47,422 nt of DNA from Janthinobacterium agaricidamnosum NBRC 102515 = DSM 9628 (lineage in GTDB: Bacteria > Pseudomonadota > Gammaproteobacteria > Burkholderiales > Burkholderiaceae_D), in assembly GCF_000723165.1 (NCBI RefSeq), contig NZ_HG322949.1:4006073-4053494 (forward strand), read 5' to 3'. Below the pieces are notes generated by a model that worked only from the letters and a program-made list of their open reading frames with translations, was not told the DNA's origin and did no database searches. The translations under genes and the position numbers were made by a program. Each line of letters begins with the position of its first letter. The stretch's first letter is position 1. Shown here piece after piece: positions 16,619 to 25,837 of this stretch.

Positions 16619-17938
16619 TCAGGCAACAGCGTTGCCCGGCGGCTGCACCGGCAGACGTATCGTGAAGCGCGTGCCCTTGCCCAGCTCGGTGGCCACGTCG
16701 ATCCTGCCGCCGTGTTTCTTGACGATGCCGTACGATAGCGACAAGCCCAGCCCGGTGCCGCTGCCGACCGGCTTGGTGGTAAAAAACGGCTCGAAGATGC
16801 GGTTCAGGTGCTGCGGCGCGATGCCGGCGCCGGTGTCGCCGATCTCGATCCAGACCCAGCCGTCGTCATGGCCGGTGCGGATGCTGATCACGCCCTGGCC
16901 CTGGATCGCATGGCCGGCGTTGACCAGCAAGTTCATGAATACCTGATTCAGCTGCGACGCCAGGCATTTGATTGGAGGCAACTGACCATAGTGTTTCTCA
17001 ACCGTCGCCTTGTACTTGATTTCATTGGCGACGATGTGCAGCGTGCTTTCCAGGCCGTGATGCAGGTCGGCAATTTGCCATTCGGTTTCGCCGACGTGGG
17101 AAAAATCCTTCAGCGACTGGACGATATCGCGCACCCGCTTCAAACCATCCATCGATTCGCGCACCAGTTCGGTGACATCTTCTTTCAGGAAAGCCAGGTC
17201 GGCTTGCTGGCGGATGGCCGCCATGGTTGCCGCAGCGGCAGTAGCGGCAGGATGCCGGGCGACGGCCAGTTCGTATTGCTCGATGACGCCGAACAGGGTC
17301 GTCACATACGCTTCCAGCGACCCCATATTGGAATTGACGAAGCCAACCGGATTATTGATTTCATGGGCAATGCCGGCCGCCAGTTGGCCAATCGACGCCA
17401 TCTTTTCCGATTGCAGCAATTGTTCATGCGCCTCTTGCAGCCGGGCAATCAGCAATTGCTGTTCCTCGCCCTTGGTATGCAGCGCCTGCTCCATTTCCTT
17501 GCGGCTGGTGATGTCGGTCAGCGAGCCGATCACTTCCAGCGGCGCGCCATGTTCGTCGCGGATCAGGCGCAAGGTGTCATGCATCCACAAATACGTGCCG
17601 TCGCTGGTACGAAACCGGTATTCATAGGCACGCTGGCCTTCGACAAATACCAGCGCCAGGCTGGAAAAGATCTGCGGCGCATCGTCCGGGTGAATGTGGT
17701 CGAACCAGAAATTGGGATCGGCAACCATGTCTTCCGGCCGGTAACCCAGCACATGGTAGGCGTTCTGGCTGACAAAGGTCATCTTGAAGTCGCCGCTGGG
17801 CACGGTGCAATAGATGATCGCCGGCGTATTATCGACCAGGTATTGCAGCCGCACCAGCGGCGAAGCGGGCTCTGCGGCCAGCGCCGGAGCGGCAGCCGCG
17901 GCATCGCTGGAAAAGAATTCGAATTCGTCGAATTGCAT
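16619..17938 (-). CDS. Orphan PAS-domain sensor histidine kinase
   Basis: 439 residues, soluble. PAS/PAC (about 28-155; LVDNTPAIIYCTV to GSLTDITSRKEME), coiled coil, phospho-acceptor H192 (GIAHEINNPVGF), HATPase with NQVFMNLLVNAGHA, DTGAGIAP, FEPFFTTK and GTGLGLSLSYGIV. The core is paralogous to the kinase at 10365 (for example ASIGQLAAGIAHEINNP in both). No response regulator is adjacent; it may feed the cassette at 8322-13144. Confidence 0.9.
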   Translation of the reverse strand: MQFDEFEFFSSDAAAAAPALAAEPASPLVRLQYLVDNTPAIIYCTVPSGDFKMTFVSQNAYHVLGYRPEDMVADPNFWFDHIHPDDAPQIFSSLALVFVEGQRAYEYRFRTSDGTYLWMHDTLRLIRDEHGAPLEVIGSLTDITSRKEMEQALHTKGEEQQLLIARLQEAHEQLLQSEKMASIGQLAAGIAHEINNPVGFVNSNMGSLEAYVTTLFGVIEQYELAVARHPAATAAAATMAAIRQQADLAFLKEDVTELVRESMDGLKRVRDIVQSLKDFSHVGETEWQIADLHHGLESTLHIVANEIKYKATVEKHYGQLPPIKCLASQLNQVFMNLLVNAGHAIQGQGVISIRTGHDDGWVWIEIGDTGAGIAPQHLNRIFEPFFTTKPVGSGTGLGLSLSYGIVKKHGGRIDVATELGKGTRFTIRLPVQPPGNAVA

Positions 17939-18048
17939 GGGCCGGACCTCGCTTGCGGCAGACCTGCCCGCACAGGATCAAACGTTGACCATGAGATTCA
18001 TTATGCCTCAATTCAACAGCCTTGGCTGGCCGGTTTGCTGATCGAATG

Positions 18049-18915
18049 TCACCAGTGCGCAGCATAATTCGGCGGCTGCTCCACCGCTGGCGGCGGTGGA
18101 GGCGGCAGCCACTCGCGCGGATCGACCCGATAATATTTCTGGAATTCCTGATACAGCGCCGCGTGGTGTTCGGCCATCTGGTACGGTTTCTCAAAGAAAG
18201 TTTCCGTCGCCACCGCAAAGAATTCCGCCGGATTGGTCGCGCCGTAATGGTCCAGCACGCTTTGCTGCTGGTAAATCGCGTCATGGCGCAAATTGGCGAA
18301 ATCGCGCGACAGCACTTGCGCCCAGCTGCGGTAGCTCGATACAGTGGCGAGGAATGGCGCACCGTTCGGTTCGCCCGATTCGCTGTCGAGCTGATGCGCG
18401 AATTCATGCAACACCACATTGTGGCCATCGGTCCAGTCGGCGGCGCCGCGCTGTACATGGTCCCACGCCAGGATCACACGGCCATCGCCCCAGGATTCGC
18501 CCAGCATGCCGTTTTCGATCGGCGTCACCACCCCGCCCGGCCCGACTTCATTGCGCTCCACAAAAAATTCGGTCGGATACACGAGGATGGTATGCAATTC
18601 CGGATAGACCTTGGTCGGCCGGTTCAGCAATAGCAGACACGCCTGGCCGGCGATGGTGTAGCGCATTTCATCGGTGACTTCCAGCCCGTCGCAGCCGACA
18701 AATTTCTTTTGGAATAGGAATTGCACCATCAGGCGCTGCAATTGCTGCTGCAATTCAAGCGGCATGCGCTGATAGATTGGAATATTGTTTTGCAGAATAT
18801 GCACCGCTACTTCCGGCAAGGGCCGCTTCAAGGCCCGCTGCAAGCGCCAGCCCGGCCACCACAACACGACAGCCACGGCCAGCACCGACACCAGCAGCAA
18901 GATCAGCGCGTCCAT
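18049..18915 (-). CDS. mtfA: MtfA-type zinc peptidase (M90 family)
   Basis: 288 residues. N-terminal hydrophobic anchor (residues 3-21), then the M90 catalytic motif HEFAHQLD (170-177) with the downstream AEFFAVATETFFE that supplies the third zinc ligand. In E. coli MtfA is an aminopeptidase that titrates the glucose repressor Mlc; whether a Mlc-like partner exists here is unknown. GGGAG precedes the ATG. The C-terminus is proline-rich (PPPPPPAVEQPP). The membrane anchor is an addition relative to the soluble E. coli protein. Confidence 0.9.
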   Translation of the reverse strand: MDALILLLVSVLAVAVVLWWPGWRLQRALKRPLPEVAVHILQNNIPIYQRMPLELQQQLQRLMVQFLFQKKFVGCDGLEVTDEMRYTIAGQACLLLLNRPTKVYPELHTILVYPTEFFVERNEVGPGGVVTPIENGMLGESWGDGRVILAWDHVQRGAADWTDGHNVVLHEFAHQLDSESGEPNGAPFLATVSSYRSWAQVLSRDFANLRHDAIYQQQSVLDHYGATNPAEFFAVATETFFEKPYQMAEHHAALYQEFQKYYRVDPREWLPPPPPPAVEQPPNYAAHW

Positions 18916-19109
18916 GCGGCGCTCCCGGTGACAGGATGGCGGTGGACACGACTGCATCGACAGGCAAGAGCGAACAAGGACAGACTCCTTTATATGGCGG
19001 CCCGCGGCGCGAAGCGCCGGGAATCCCGAACCAGATGGGGCTCCTTGTTGTCATTTCAATTGCGGCCAGCATACAAGCGCAATAAAAAGAGTAATCAATA
19101 GAGGGCAAT

Positions 19110-19132
19110 AAAAAAGCCGGGCGATGCCCGGC
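19110..19132 (-). terminator. Rho-independent terminator of the winged-helix gene
   Basis: On the minus strand GCCGGGC-ATC-GCCCGGC is followed by six T. It lies about 70 bases after the stop at 19201. Confidence 0.88.
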
Positions 19133-19200
19133 GATTGTATTCAGCCATCCAGACTGCGTGGGGTCTGGTACGTGGCTTGGCGCGTGGCGTGCCCACCCGC

Positions 19201-19839
19201 TCAGGTGTTTTCGCTTTTTTGCTGCGACGGCGCCGAACCGAACAAGGCCGCCACCAGCGGATCGCGCATCACCGGACCGCGGTTGACGCGGATCGCATAA
19301 TGGGTATCGTCGGCCAGGATGTGGAAGTGGCGACCGCTGCCCGCCATGCTTTGCTCGCGCAGGCCCGGACGGTCCTTGCGTGGCGTGACGCCTTCGCGTT
19401 TTGGTTGCACGATGGCGGCCAGGAAGGCGCGCACGCGTTCCGGATCGGGCGTCAATTGATACACAGCCTTGCCCAGGTAGGTGGCGGTGCCTTCGATGTA
19501 GCGCGCCAGTTCGATCACGCCGGCATCGCGCAGGTCGCGGATGTATTTGCGGGCGCCGGACGGCGAAAACTTCAGGAACCAGGCGATTTCATCAGCCAGC
19601 ATTTCGTGCAGCGATAATTCACCGATCAACTTTTGCATGTTTTCAATACGACGCAGCGTTGCCGAAGTGGAACGGACACGCTCGATAGGCGCCATCGAAA
19701 TAGGATTTTTACGTTCCGGCGGAATCGGCGCGGCGCGCTCTACCATTGCCACCGAACCCTTGCTGGATGCACGATGTTCTTGGCGCGCTGCGTTCATATC
19801 GCTCGTTACGGATGCGTGTGATTGGGTCATTGCATGCAT
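19201..19839 (-). CDS. Putative winged-helix regulator
   Basis: 212 residues. The first ~60 residues are polar and disordered. Residues ~65-125 look like a winged helix: LIGELSLHEMLADEIAWFL, then SPSGARKYIRDLRDAGVIELARYI (recognition helix and wing). The C-terminal part is basic. AAAGGAG precedes the ATG at 19839 by eight bases. I do not recognise a named family; a DNA-binding role is inferred. The upstream region contains palindromes that could be an autoregulatory operator. Confidence 0.6.
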   Translation of the reverse strand: MHAMTQSHASVTSDMNAARQEHRASSKGSVAMVERAAPIPPERKNPISMAPIERVRSTSATLRRIENMQKLIGELSLHEMLADEIAWFLKFSPSGARKYIRDLRDAGVIELARYIEGTATYLGKAVYQLTPDPERVRAFLAAIVQPKREGVTPRKDRPGLREQSMAGSGRHFHILADDTHYAIRVNRGPVMRDPLVAALFGSAPSQQKSENT

Positions 19840-19870
19840 TTGTATACTCCTTTATAACGTTTTCCGGTAG

Positions 19871-19924
19871 CTTGGATTGTTGCAACATTAATGCTGTTTG
19901 AGCTTATGAGACCGCTAATCCAAG
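19871..19924. promoter_or_regulatory. Inverted repeats upstream of the winged-helix gene
   Basis: CTTGGATT (19871-19878) and AATCCAAG (19917-19924) are exact inverted copies 38 bases apart, and a perfect 10-bp palindrome TGTTGCAACA lies at 19878-19887. They are 32-85 bases upstream of the regulator start. Confidence 0.35.
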
Positions 19925-20089
19925 ACATCTGACGCCAGAATGCCAGCCTGCGGCTTCCCGGTCTGTGCGCCAACGAACATAAAATAAGAATTGTTCAGTT
20001 CGCCTGGCTTAAAAAAACGTGCGTTCCCGTACAGCGATTCCATTTCAGGAGGCTTACAATCGTGATAAGTCCACCGTCAAGGAGCCACC

Positions 20090-20314
20090 ATGAAATATCC
20101 TTTCCTGATAGCAAGCGCGATACTGGGCCTGAACGTGGCGGCGTGCGACAAACCGGTCAATAAACCCGTTCCCGTCGTCAGCGCACCGGGCCCCACCGAT
20201 GCCGACACGCTGGCGCGCGCCGCCGGCAAGGCGGTCAGGCCGCCCACTCCCGATGGCGTTTTGCCGCCGCCAAAACCGGGAGAAGTGATACACCCTGTGC
20301 CCAAAACCCAATAA
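20090..20314 (+). CDS. Small putative lipoprotein
   Basis: 74 residues. Lipoprotein signal ending in LNVAAC (Cys about residue 19), then a short proline- and valine-rich chain with no fold signature. CAAGGAG precedes the ATG. A mature chain of about 55 residues suggests a surface or periplasmic tether rather than an enzyme. Function unknown. Confidence 0.65.
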   Translation: MKYPFLIASAILGLNVAACDKPVNKPVPVVSAPGPTDADTLARAAGKAVRPPTPDGVLPPPKPGEVIHPVPKTQ

Positions 20315-20374
20315 ACACTGATTAACCGCACTCAGTACCGCGCTTACTTAGCGGAATTAAATACCGGGTTCACC

Positions 20375-20396
20375 GCATTCCAGATTGATGGAATGC
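20375..20396. repeat. Inverted repeat with GGAAT core
   Basis: GCATTCC (20375-20381) and GGAATGC (20390-20396) pair exactly around 8 bases. It could end the lipoprotein transcript (no T run) or be a distal site for the regulator of the next operon, since the GGAAT/ATTCC core recurs in the palindrome at 20474. Confidence 0.35.
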
Positions 20397-20473
20397 AGAG
20401 CCGCCCTGCGTTTTTAAAACTTTGAGTACGTATTCGTAACTTAGTTCCAGCCATCGTGGAGGCGTCGTCATTG

Positions 20474-20499
20474 TGCGGAATTCCAGACTTGATTCCGCA
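20474..20499. promoter_or_regulatory. Candidate enhancer (UAS) for the sigma-54 promoter
   Basis: TGCGGAAT-N10-ATTCCGCA is an exact 8-bp inverted repeat centred about 145 bases upstream of the predicted transcription start, the usual distance for NtrC-family enhancer sites. A related half-site GCGGAATT is at 20351-20358. The likely binder is the DctD-like protein encoded at 27732. Confidence 0.5.
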
Positions 20500-20557
20500 T
20501 GACTGTGCGAAAAATCGGAAAGACGATTATTTCCCTTGATCAATCACAAGAAACTAT

Positions 20558-20571
20558 CTGTTTAAAAACAG
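20558..20571. promoter_or_regulatory. Short palindrome upstream of the sigma-54 promoter
   Basis: CTGTTT-AA-AAACAG, an exact 6-bp inverted repeat ending 33 bases before the -24 element. May be a second regulator site or a bend; role unknown. Confidence 0.3.
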
Positions 20572-20603
20572 CTACTTATATTTAATCTTGACGAATTCAT
20601 CAA

Positions 20604-20620
20604 TTGGCATGAAAGATGCT
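20604..20620 (+). promoter_or_regulatory. Sigma-54 (RpoN) promoter of the transporter-gcdH operon
   Basis: TTGGCATGAAAGATGCT has the invariant GG (20606-20607) and GC (20618-20619) separated by exactly 10 bases and fits TTGGCACG-N4-TTGCT at most positions. The start point would be about 20631, 64 bases before the first gene. A DctD-type sigma-54 activator encoded in the same gene run supports it. Confidence 0.7.
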
Positions 20621-20694
20621 CTTATACTGAAAAGCTACCGTAGAAGTAGTGAAAAAGTATGCGTCCAATAATCTGACCTTGATGGAGACAAACA

Positions 20695-21696
20695 ATGACC
20701 TCGTCTGCACGTTTCAAATCCTTCCTGAATAGCAAAGTAATGACCATCGCGCTGACGCTGGCCGCGCAATTGCCGCTGGCCGCCCATGCCGCCGATGTGG
20801 TGCGCTTGGGAAACCTTAAATTCGCCCATTACGGCGCGGTCGCGTATATGAAGGAAATTGCACCCAAGTACAACCTGAAAATCGAAGAGCGCATCTTCGC
20901 CAAGGGCCTCGATATCGTGCCGGCCATGATCGCCGGTGAAATCGATGTTTCCGCCAGTGCGCTGGAAGCCGCCATTTCCGGCCGCGCCAGCGGCGTGCCG
21001 GTATATCTGGTCGGCGGTTTCGCCAAGGGCGGCGTGCGCATCGTCGGCCGCCCGGACTTGAACCTCAGCAAAATTTCCGAATTGAAAGGTAAAAAAGTCG
21101 GCGTCACCCGCGGCAGCCCGCAAGAAATCCTGCTGTTTTCCGAATTGGCAAAAAACAAGCTGACCTGGTCGGACAAGCCGGGCAAGGACGTATTGATCAT
21201 TTACATGGGTTATCCTGATTTAAATCAAGCTTTATTAACCAAGGAAATTGATGCGATGAGCCAATCCGAGCCATACTCGACCCAGGCCATCCATAAGAAA
21301 TACGGCCATGAAATCCTGAAACCATACGACACCCCGCTGGGCGAACCGGTGCGCGCACTGGTGATGTCGGAAAAAATGTACAAGGAAAAACGCGACGTGG
21401 CACAACGGTTCATGGATTGTTTTGTCGCCGCGACCCGCCAATTCCTGGCCGATCCGAAACTGGCCGAGAATTACGTGCGTGTCTCGATGTTCAAGAACCA
21501 GGTGACGTCCGAGGATTACCGCGACGCCATGGAAAACGCCAGCTTTACCGAAGACATCACCATCAGCCACGTCCAGCTGACCACCGATTACATGGTCAAG
21601 TATGGCGTCGGCCGCATGTCCAATCCGCCGGCCGCCAAGGACTGGGTCAAGCTGGACTTGCTGGAAACCGCCAAGAAATCCTACGCACCACGTTGA
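20695..21696 (+). CDS. ABC transporter substrate-binding protein (SsuA/NMT1-like)
   Basis: 333 residues. Signal peptide of about 33 residues (MTIALTLAAQLPLAAHA). The fold is the NMT1/THI5-like type used for sulfonates, taurine and various organic acids: RLGNLKFAHYGAVAYMKE, AGEIDVSASALEAAISGRASG, LKGKKVGVTRGSPQEILLFSELA. First gene behind the sigma-54 promoter. The co-transcribed glutaryl-CoA dehydrogenase and CoA-transferase suggest that the ligand is glutarate or a related dicarboxylate; this is inference. Confidence 0.85.
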   Translation: MTSSARFKSFLNSKVMTIALTLAAQLPLAAHAADVVRLGNLKFAHYGAVAYMKEIAPKYNLKIEERIFAKGLDIVPAMIAGEIDVSASALEAAISGRASGVPVYLVGGFAKGGVRIVGRPDLNLSKISELKGKKVGVTRGSPQEILLFSELAKNKLTWSDKPGKDVLIIYMGYPDLNQALLTKEIDAMSQSEPYSTQAIHKKYGHEILKPYDTPLGEPVRALVMSEKMYKEKRDVAQRFMDCFVAATRQFLADPKLAENYVRVSMFKNQVTSEDYRDAMENASFTEDITISHVQLTTDYMVKYGVGRMSNPPAAKDWVKLDLLETAKKSYAPR

Positions 21697-21711
21697 TAAG
21701 CGAGCGTCACG

Positions 21712-22533
21712 ATGAATCTGCCATTCCTGAAACGCGTCCTGCATGGCGCAATCGTGCCGCTGGTGGCGCTTGCTATCTGGCAAGCGCTGTCCACCTTCGG
21801 CTGGATCAATCCGCATATCTTGCCGTCGCCGGTGGCGGTGATACGCAAATGGTTTGAATACATCGCGCCGATGGAGGCGTACCAGCCGGACAGCGGCAAC
21901 TACCTGCTGTGGCTGATTTCCGGCGAATTGCCGCACGACGCGTGGGCCAGCCTGTCGCGCGTGCTGGGCGGTTTTGCCATCGGCGCCGGCCTGGCCTTGC
22001 CGCTGGGTTTGCTGATGGGCGCCAATCAGGCCATCTACAAATTGTTCGATCCGCTGGTGCAAATCCTGCGGCCGATTCCGCCGATCGCCTATATTCCGCT
22101 GGCGATCCTGTGGTTTGGCCTCGGCAATCCACCCGCCTTCTTCCTGATCAGCATCGGTTCCTTCTTCCCCGTGCTGATGAACACCATCGCCGGCGTGCGC
22201 CAGGTCGACGGCATCTATATCCGCGCCGCGCGCAACCTGGGCGCCAGCCAGATGACCATGTTCCGTCGCGTCATCTTGCCGGCCGCCACGCCCTACATCC
22301 TGGCCGGCGCCCGCATCGGCATGGGTACCGCCTTCATCGTCGTGATCGTCGCGGAAATGATCGCCGTCAATAACGGCCTCGGTTTCCGCATTCTGGAAGC
22401 CCGTGAATATTTCTGGTCAGACAAAATTATCGCCGGCATGTTCACCATCGGCTTTTTCGGCCTGGCGATCGATATCGCCATGAATGCGCTGAACAATCAC
22501 TTGCTGCAGTGGCATCGCGGTCTCGAACATTAA
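21712..22533 (+). CDS. ABC transporter permease (SsuC-like)
   Basis: 273 residues with about six membrane segments. The EAA loop ARNLGASQMTMFRRVILPAA lies near residue 180-200. The family pattern (PIPPIAYIPLAILWFGLGNPPAFFL) is that of SsuC/TauC permeases. It starts 15 bases after the binding-protein gene. Confidence 0.9.
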   Translation: MNLPFLKRVLHGAIVPLVALAIWQALSTFGWINPHILPSPVAVIRKWFEYIAPMEAYQPDSGNYLLWLISGELPHDAWASLSRVLGGFAIGAGLALPLGLLMGANQAIYKLFDPLVQILRPIPPIAYIPLAILWFGLGNPPAFFLISIGSFFPVLMNTIAGVRQVDGIYIRAARNLGASQMTMFRRVILPAATPYILAGARIGMGTAFIVVIVAEMIAVNNGLGFRILEAREYFWSDKIIAGMFTIGFFGLAIDIAMNALNNHLLQWHRGLEH

Positions 22534-22553
22534 AATATTGATCAGGAAGCAGC

Positions 22554-23345
22554 ATGACCACCATACATATCGATGCAGTCAATAAAGTGTTCACCAGCGG
22601 CGGCAAGGATGTCGTCGCGCTCAAGGATATCCATCTCGACATCGCCAGCGGCGAATTCATTTGCCTGCTGGGCCCGTCCGGCTGCGGCAAATCGACCTTG
22701 CTGAACGCCATCGCCGGTTTTTCCCATCCCTCGTCGGGCCGTATCCTGGCCGACAGCAAGCTGATCACGCAGCCCGGACCGGACCGCGGCATGGTGTTCC
22801 AGGAATATGCGCTGTTTCCATGGATGAATATCGAACGCAATATCGCGTTCGGCCTGGAAATCGCCGGCAAGAGCGCGCCGCACATCAAGGAGCGCGTCGA
22901 CATGCTGCTCGGCATGCTGGGCTTGCAGGAATTCCGCGACCGTTTTCCGAAAGACTTGTCGGGCGGCATGCGCCAGCGCGTCGCGATCGCCCGCGTGCTG
23001 GCGCTCGATTCGCCGATCATGCTGATGGACGAGCCCTTCGGCGCGCTCGATGCCTTGACCCGGCGTAACTTGCAAGACGAGTTGCTGAAAATCTGGAAAG
23101 TGTTCGGCACCACCATCGTGTTTGTCACGCACAGTATCGAGGAATCGATCTACCTGGCCGACCGCACCATCGTCATGACGTATCGCCCGGGCACCATCAA
23201 ACGCGACGTAGCGATTACACTAGAGCGACCGCGCGATCCGAGCGATCCGGAATTCAACCGTCTGAAGCGTATGCTGGGCGACATGGTAATGGAAGAACAA
23301 CAACGCCATCACCACGCCGAAACCATGGTCAGCACGGCGGATTAA
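22554..23345 (+). CDS. ABC transporter ATPase (SsuB/TauB-like)
   Basis: 263 residues. Walker A GPSGCGKST, Q-loop FQEYALFPW, signature LSGGMRQR, Walker B LMDEPFGALD, H-loop VTHSIEE. The SsuB/TauB subfamily assignment rests on GPSGCGKSTLLNAIAGF and PFGALDALTR. Starts 20 bases after the permease; completes the importer. Confidence 0.92.
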   Translation: MTTIHIDAVNKVFTSGGKDVVALKDIHLDIASGEFICLLGPSGCGKSTLLNAIAGFSHPSSGRILADSKLITQPGPDRGMVFQEYALFPWMNIERNIAFGLEIAGKSAPHIKERVDMLLGMLGLQEFRDRFPKDLSGGMRQRVAIARVLALDSPIMLMDEPFGALDALTRRNLQDELLKIWKVFGTTIVFVTHSIEESIYLADRTIVMTYRPGTIKRDVAITLERPRDPSDPEFNRLKRMLGDMVMEEQQRHHHAETMVSTAD

Positions 23346-23376
23346 CATCAATTGAACAAGTAGAGAGTAGAGAGAC

Positions 23377-24558
23377 ATGGCCAACAAAACACAATTTCAC
23401 TGGGACGATCCGCTGTTACTGTCCAGCCAGCTGAGCGACGATGAGCGCATGGTGCGCGACGCCGCCCACGCCTATAGCCAGGACAAGCTGCAACCGCGGG
23501 TGCTGGAAGCATTCCGCCACGAAAAGATGGACACCACCATCTTCCGCGAAATGGGCGAACTGGGCTTACTCGGCGTCACCATTCCGACCGAATACGGCGG
23601 TTCCGGCCTGAACTACGTCAGCTACGGCTTGATCGCGCGCGAAGTCGAGCGCGTCGATTCCGGCTACCGCTCGATGATGAGCGTGCAATCGTCGCTGGTG
23701 ATGGTGCCGATTTATGAATTCGGTTCCGAAGCCCAGCGCCAGAAATACTTGCCGAAACTGGCGAGCGGCGAATCGATAGGCTGCTTCGGCTTGACCGAAC
23801 CGAACCACGGTTCCGATCCGGGCTCGATGATCACCCGCGCCAGGAAAGTGCCGGGCGGTTACGCCTTGTCGGGCGCCAAGATGTGGATCACCAACTCGCC
23901 GGTAGCCGACGTCTTCGTCGTCTGGGCCAAGGACGACGACGGCGCGATCCGCGGCTTCATCCTCGAAAAAGGCGCGGCCGGCTTGTCGGCGCCGGCGATC
24001 CACGGCAAGTTCGGCTTGCGCGCGTCGGTCACCGGCGAAATCGTCATGGACAATGTGTTTTGCCCTGAAGAAAACGCGTTCCCCGACGTGCGCGGCTTGA
24101 AAGGCCCGTTCACCTGCCTGAATTCGGCCCGTTACGGCATCGCCTGGGGCGCGCTGGGCGCGGCCGAAGCGTGCTGGCACATCGCGCGCCAATACGTGCT
24201 CGACCGCAAACAGTTCGGCCGTCCGCTGGCCGCCAATCAACTGGTGCAAAAGAAACTGGCCGACATGCAAACCGAGATCACGCTCGGCCTGCAAGGCTGC
24301 TTGCAACTGGGCCGCATGAAAGACGCCGGCACGGCGGCGGTTGAAATCACGTCGATGATGAAGCGCAATTCCTGCGGCAAATCGCTGGAGATCGCCCGCA
24401 TGGCGCGTGACATGCTCGGCGGCAACGGCATTTCCGACGAATTCGGCGTGATCCGCCACATGGTCAACCTGGAAGTGGTGAACACCTACGAAGGCACGCA
24501 CGACGTGCACGCCTTGATCCTGGGCCGCGCGCAAACCGGCATCCAGGCGTTCTCTTAA
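23377..24558 (+). CDS. gcdH: Glutaryl-CoA dehydrogenase
   Basis: FAD enzyme that oxidises and decarboxylates glutaryl-CoA to crotonyl-CoA in lysine/tryptophan and glutarate breakdown. 393 residues, usual length. Family-specific features: [38 protein letters not shown] (substrate arginine region), [22 protein letters not shown], and the catalytic base E372 in NTYEGTHD. The ABC importer precedes it and a family III CoA-transferase follows 49 bases later, so import, CoA activation and oxidation of the same acid are encoded together. Confidence 0.93.
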   Translation: MANKTQFHWDDPLLLSSQLSDDERMVRDAAHAYSQDKLQPRVLEAFRHEKMDTTIFREMGELGLLGVTIPTEYGGSGLNYVSYGLIAREVERVDSGYRSMMSVQSSLVMVPIYEFGSEAQRQKYLPKLASGESIGCFGLTEPNHGSDPGSMITRARKVPGGYALSGAKMWITNSPVADVFVVWAKDDDGAIRGFILEKGAAGLSAPAIHGKFGLRASVTGEIVMDNVFCPEENAFPDVRGLKGPFTCLNSARYGIAWGALGAAEACWHIARQYVLDRKQFGRPLAANQLVQKKLADMQTEITLGLQGCLQLGRMKDAGTAAVEITSMMKRNSCGKSLEIARMARDMLGGNGISDEFGVIRHMVNLEVVNTYEGTHDVHALILGRAQTGIQAFS

Positions 24559-24607
24559 TTCTCACACCCCGGTTGTCTGTTTCCTGTTATCTCACGGAGT
24601 CACTCCC

Positions 24608-25831
24608 ATGTCTGCAGCTCTTTCTCACCTTAAAGTCCTCGATCTGTCGCGCGTGCTGGCCGGTCCGTGGTCGGGCCAGGTCCTGGCCGACCTGGGCGCC
24701 GATGTCATCAAGATCGAACGTCCCGGCGTCGGCGACGATACCCGTACCTGGGGGCCGCCATACCTGAAGGACCGCCACGGCGAGGCCACCCGCGAATCGG
24801 CCTATTTCATGGCCGCCAACCGCGGCAAGCAATCGGTGACGGTCGATATTTCCCAGCCCGCCGGACAAGAGATCATCCGCGAACTGGTCAAGCAGTCCGA
24901 TATCTTGCTGGAAAATTACAAGGTCGGCGCCCTGAAGAAATACGGCCTCGATTATGAATCGCTGCATGCCGTCAACCCGCGCCTGATTTATTGCTCGATC
25001 ACCGGTTTCGGCCAGGATGGTCCCGACGCCCAGCGCGCCGGCTACGATTTCATGATCCAGGGCATGGGCGGCTTGATGAGCATCACCGGCACGCCCGATA
25101 CGCTTCCCGGCGGCGGCCCGGTCAAGGTCGGCGTCGCGGTGACCGATGTGCTGACCGGCATGTACGCCACCGTCGGCATCCTGGCCGCCGTGACGCAGCG
25201 CGAAAAAACCGGTCTCGGCCAGCATATCGACATGGCCCTGCTCGACGTGCAAGTGGCGATGCTGGCCAACCAGGCCTCGAATTACCTGGTCGGCGGCGTG
25301 GTGCCCGGCCGGCTCGGCAACGCCCATCCGAATATCGTGCCTTACCAGGCGTTCGCCACCAGCGACGGCCATGTGATCCTGGCGGTCGGCAATGACCGCC
25401 AGTTCGCCAGTTTCAGCAGCGTGGCCGGCCATGCGGAATGGGCCGACGATGTCCGCTTTGCCAGCAACAATGCGCGCGTCGCGCACCGGGCCGAGCTGGT
25501 GGCCTTGCTGGAACCGGTATTGCTGACCCGCAGCACCCGCTTATGGCTGGATCAACTGGAAGCGGTCGCCGTGCCTTGCGGCCCGATCAATACCATCGAT
25601 CAAGTATTTGAAGAGCCGCAGGTACGCGCCCGTCAGCTGGTGCACCATGTGCCGCACGCGCTGGCCGACGACGTGCCGACCGTGGCCTGCCCGATCCGCA
25701 TGTCCGGATCGCCGCGCAGCGCCGAGCGGGCGCCGCCGCTGCTGGGCCAGCACACGCGCGACATCTTGCGCGAACGCTTGCAGCTGGACGATGCCGGCAT
25801 CGACCGCCTGCTGGCGCAAGGCGTCATTTAA
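24608..25831 (+). CDS. Family III (CaiB/BaiF) CoA-transferase, probably glutarate-specific
   Basis: 407 residues. Family III hallmarks: VLDLSRVLAGPWSGQVLADLGADVIKIERP at the N-terminus, the nucleotide loop RGKQSVTVD, and the catalytic aspartate D213 in DMALLDVQ. These enzymes form an Asp-CoA thioester. Genes of this kind next to gcdH (gcdG of pseudomonads, SUGCT in animals) charge glutarate with CoA from succinyl-CoA. CACGGAGT lies before the ATG. The kinase gene starts six bases after its stop. Confidence 0.87.
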   Translation: MSAALSHLKVLDLSRVLAGPWSGQVLADLGADVIKIERPGVGDDTRTWGPPYLKDRHGEATRESAYFMAANRGKQSVTVDISQPAGQEIIRELVKQSDILLENYKVGALKKYGLDYESLHAVNPRLIYCSITGFGQDGPDAQRAGYDFMIQGMGGLMSITGTPDTLPGGGPVKVGVAVTDVLTGMYATVGILAAVTQREKTGLGQHIDMALLDVQVAMLANQASNYLVGGVVPGRLGNAHPNIVPYQAFATSDGHVILAVGNDRQFASFSSVAGHAEWADDVRFASNNARVAHRAELVALLEPVLLTRSTRLWLDQLEAVAVPCGPINTIDQVFEEPQVRARQLVHHVPHALADDVPTVACPIRMSGSPRSAERAPPLLGQHTRDILRERLQLDDAGIDRLLAQGVI

Positions 25832-25837
25832 AGCGGC

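Noticed and set aside
20588..20628. Possible sigma-70 promoter TTGACG ... TATACT
   Set aside because: The hexamers are 29 bases apart, far outside 15-19; the sigma-54 element between them fits better.
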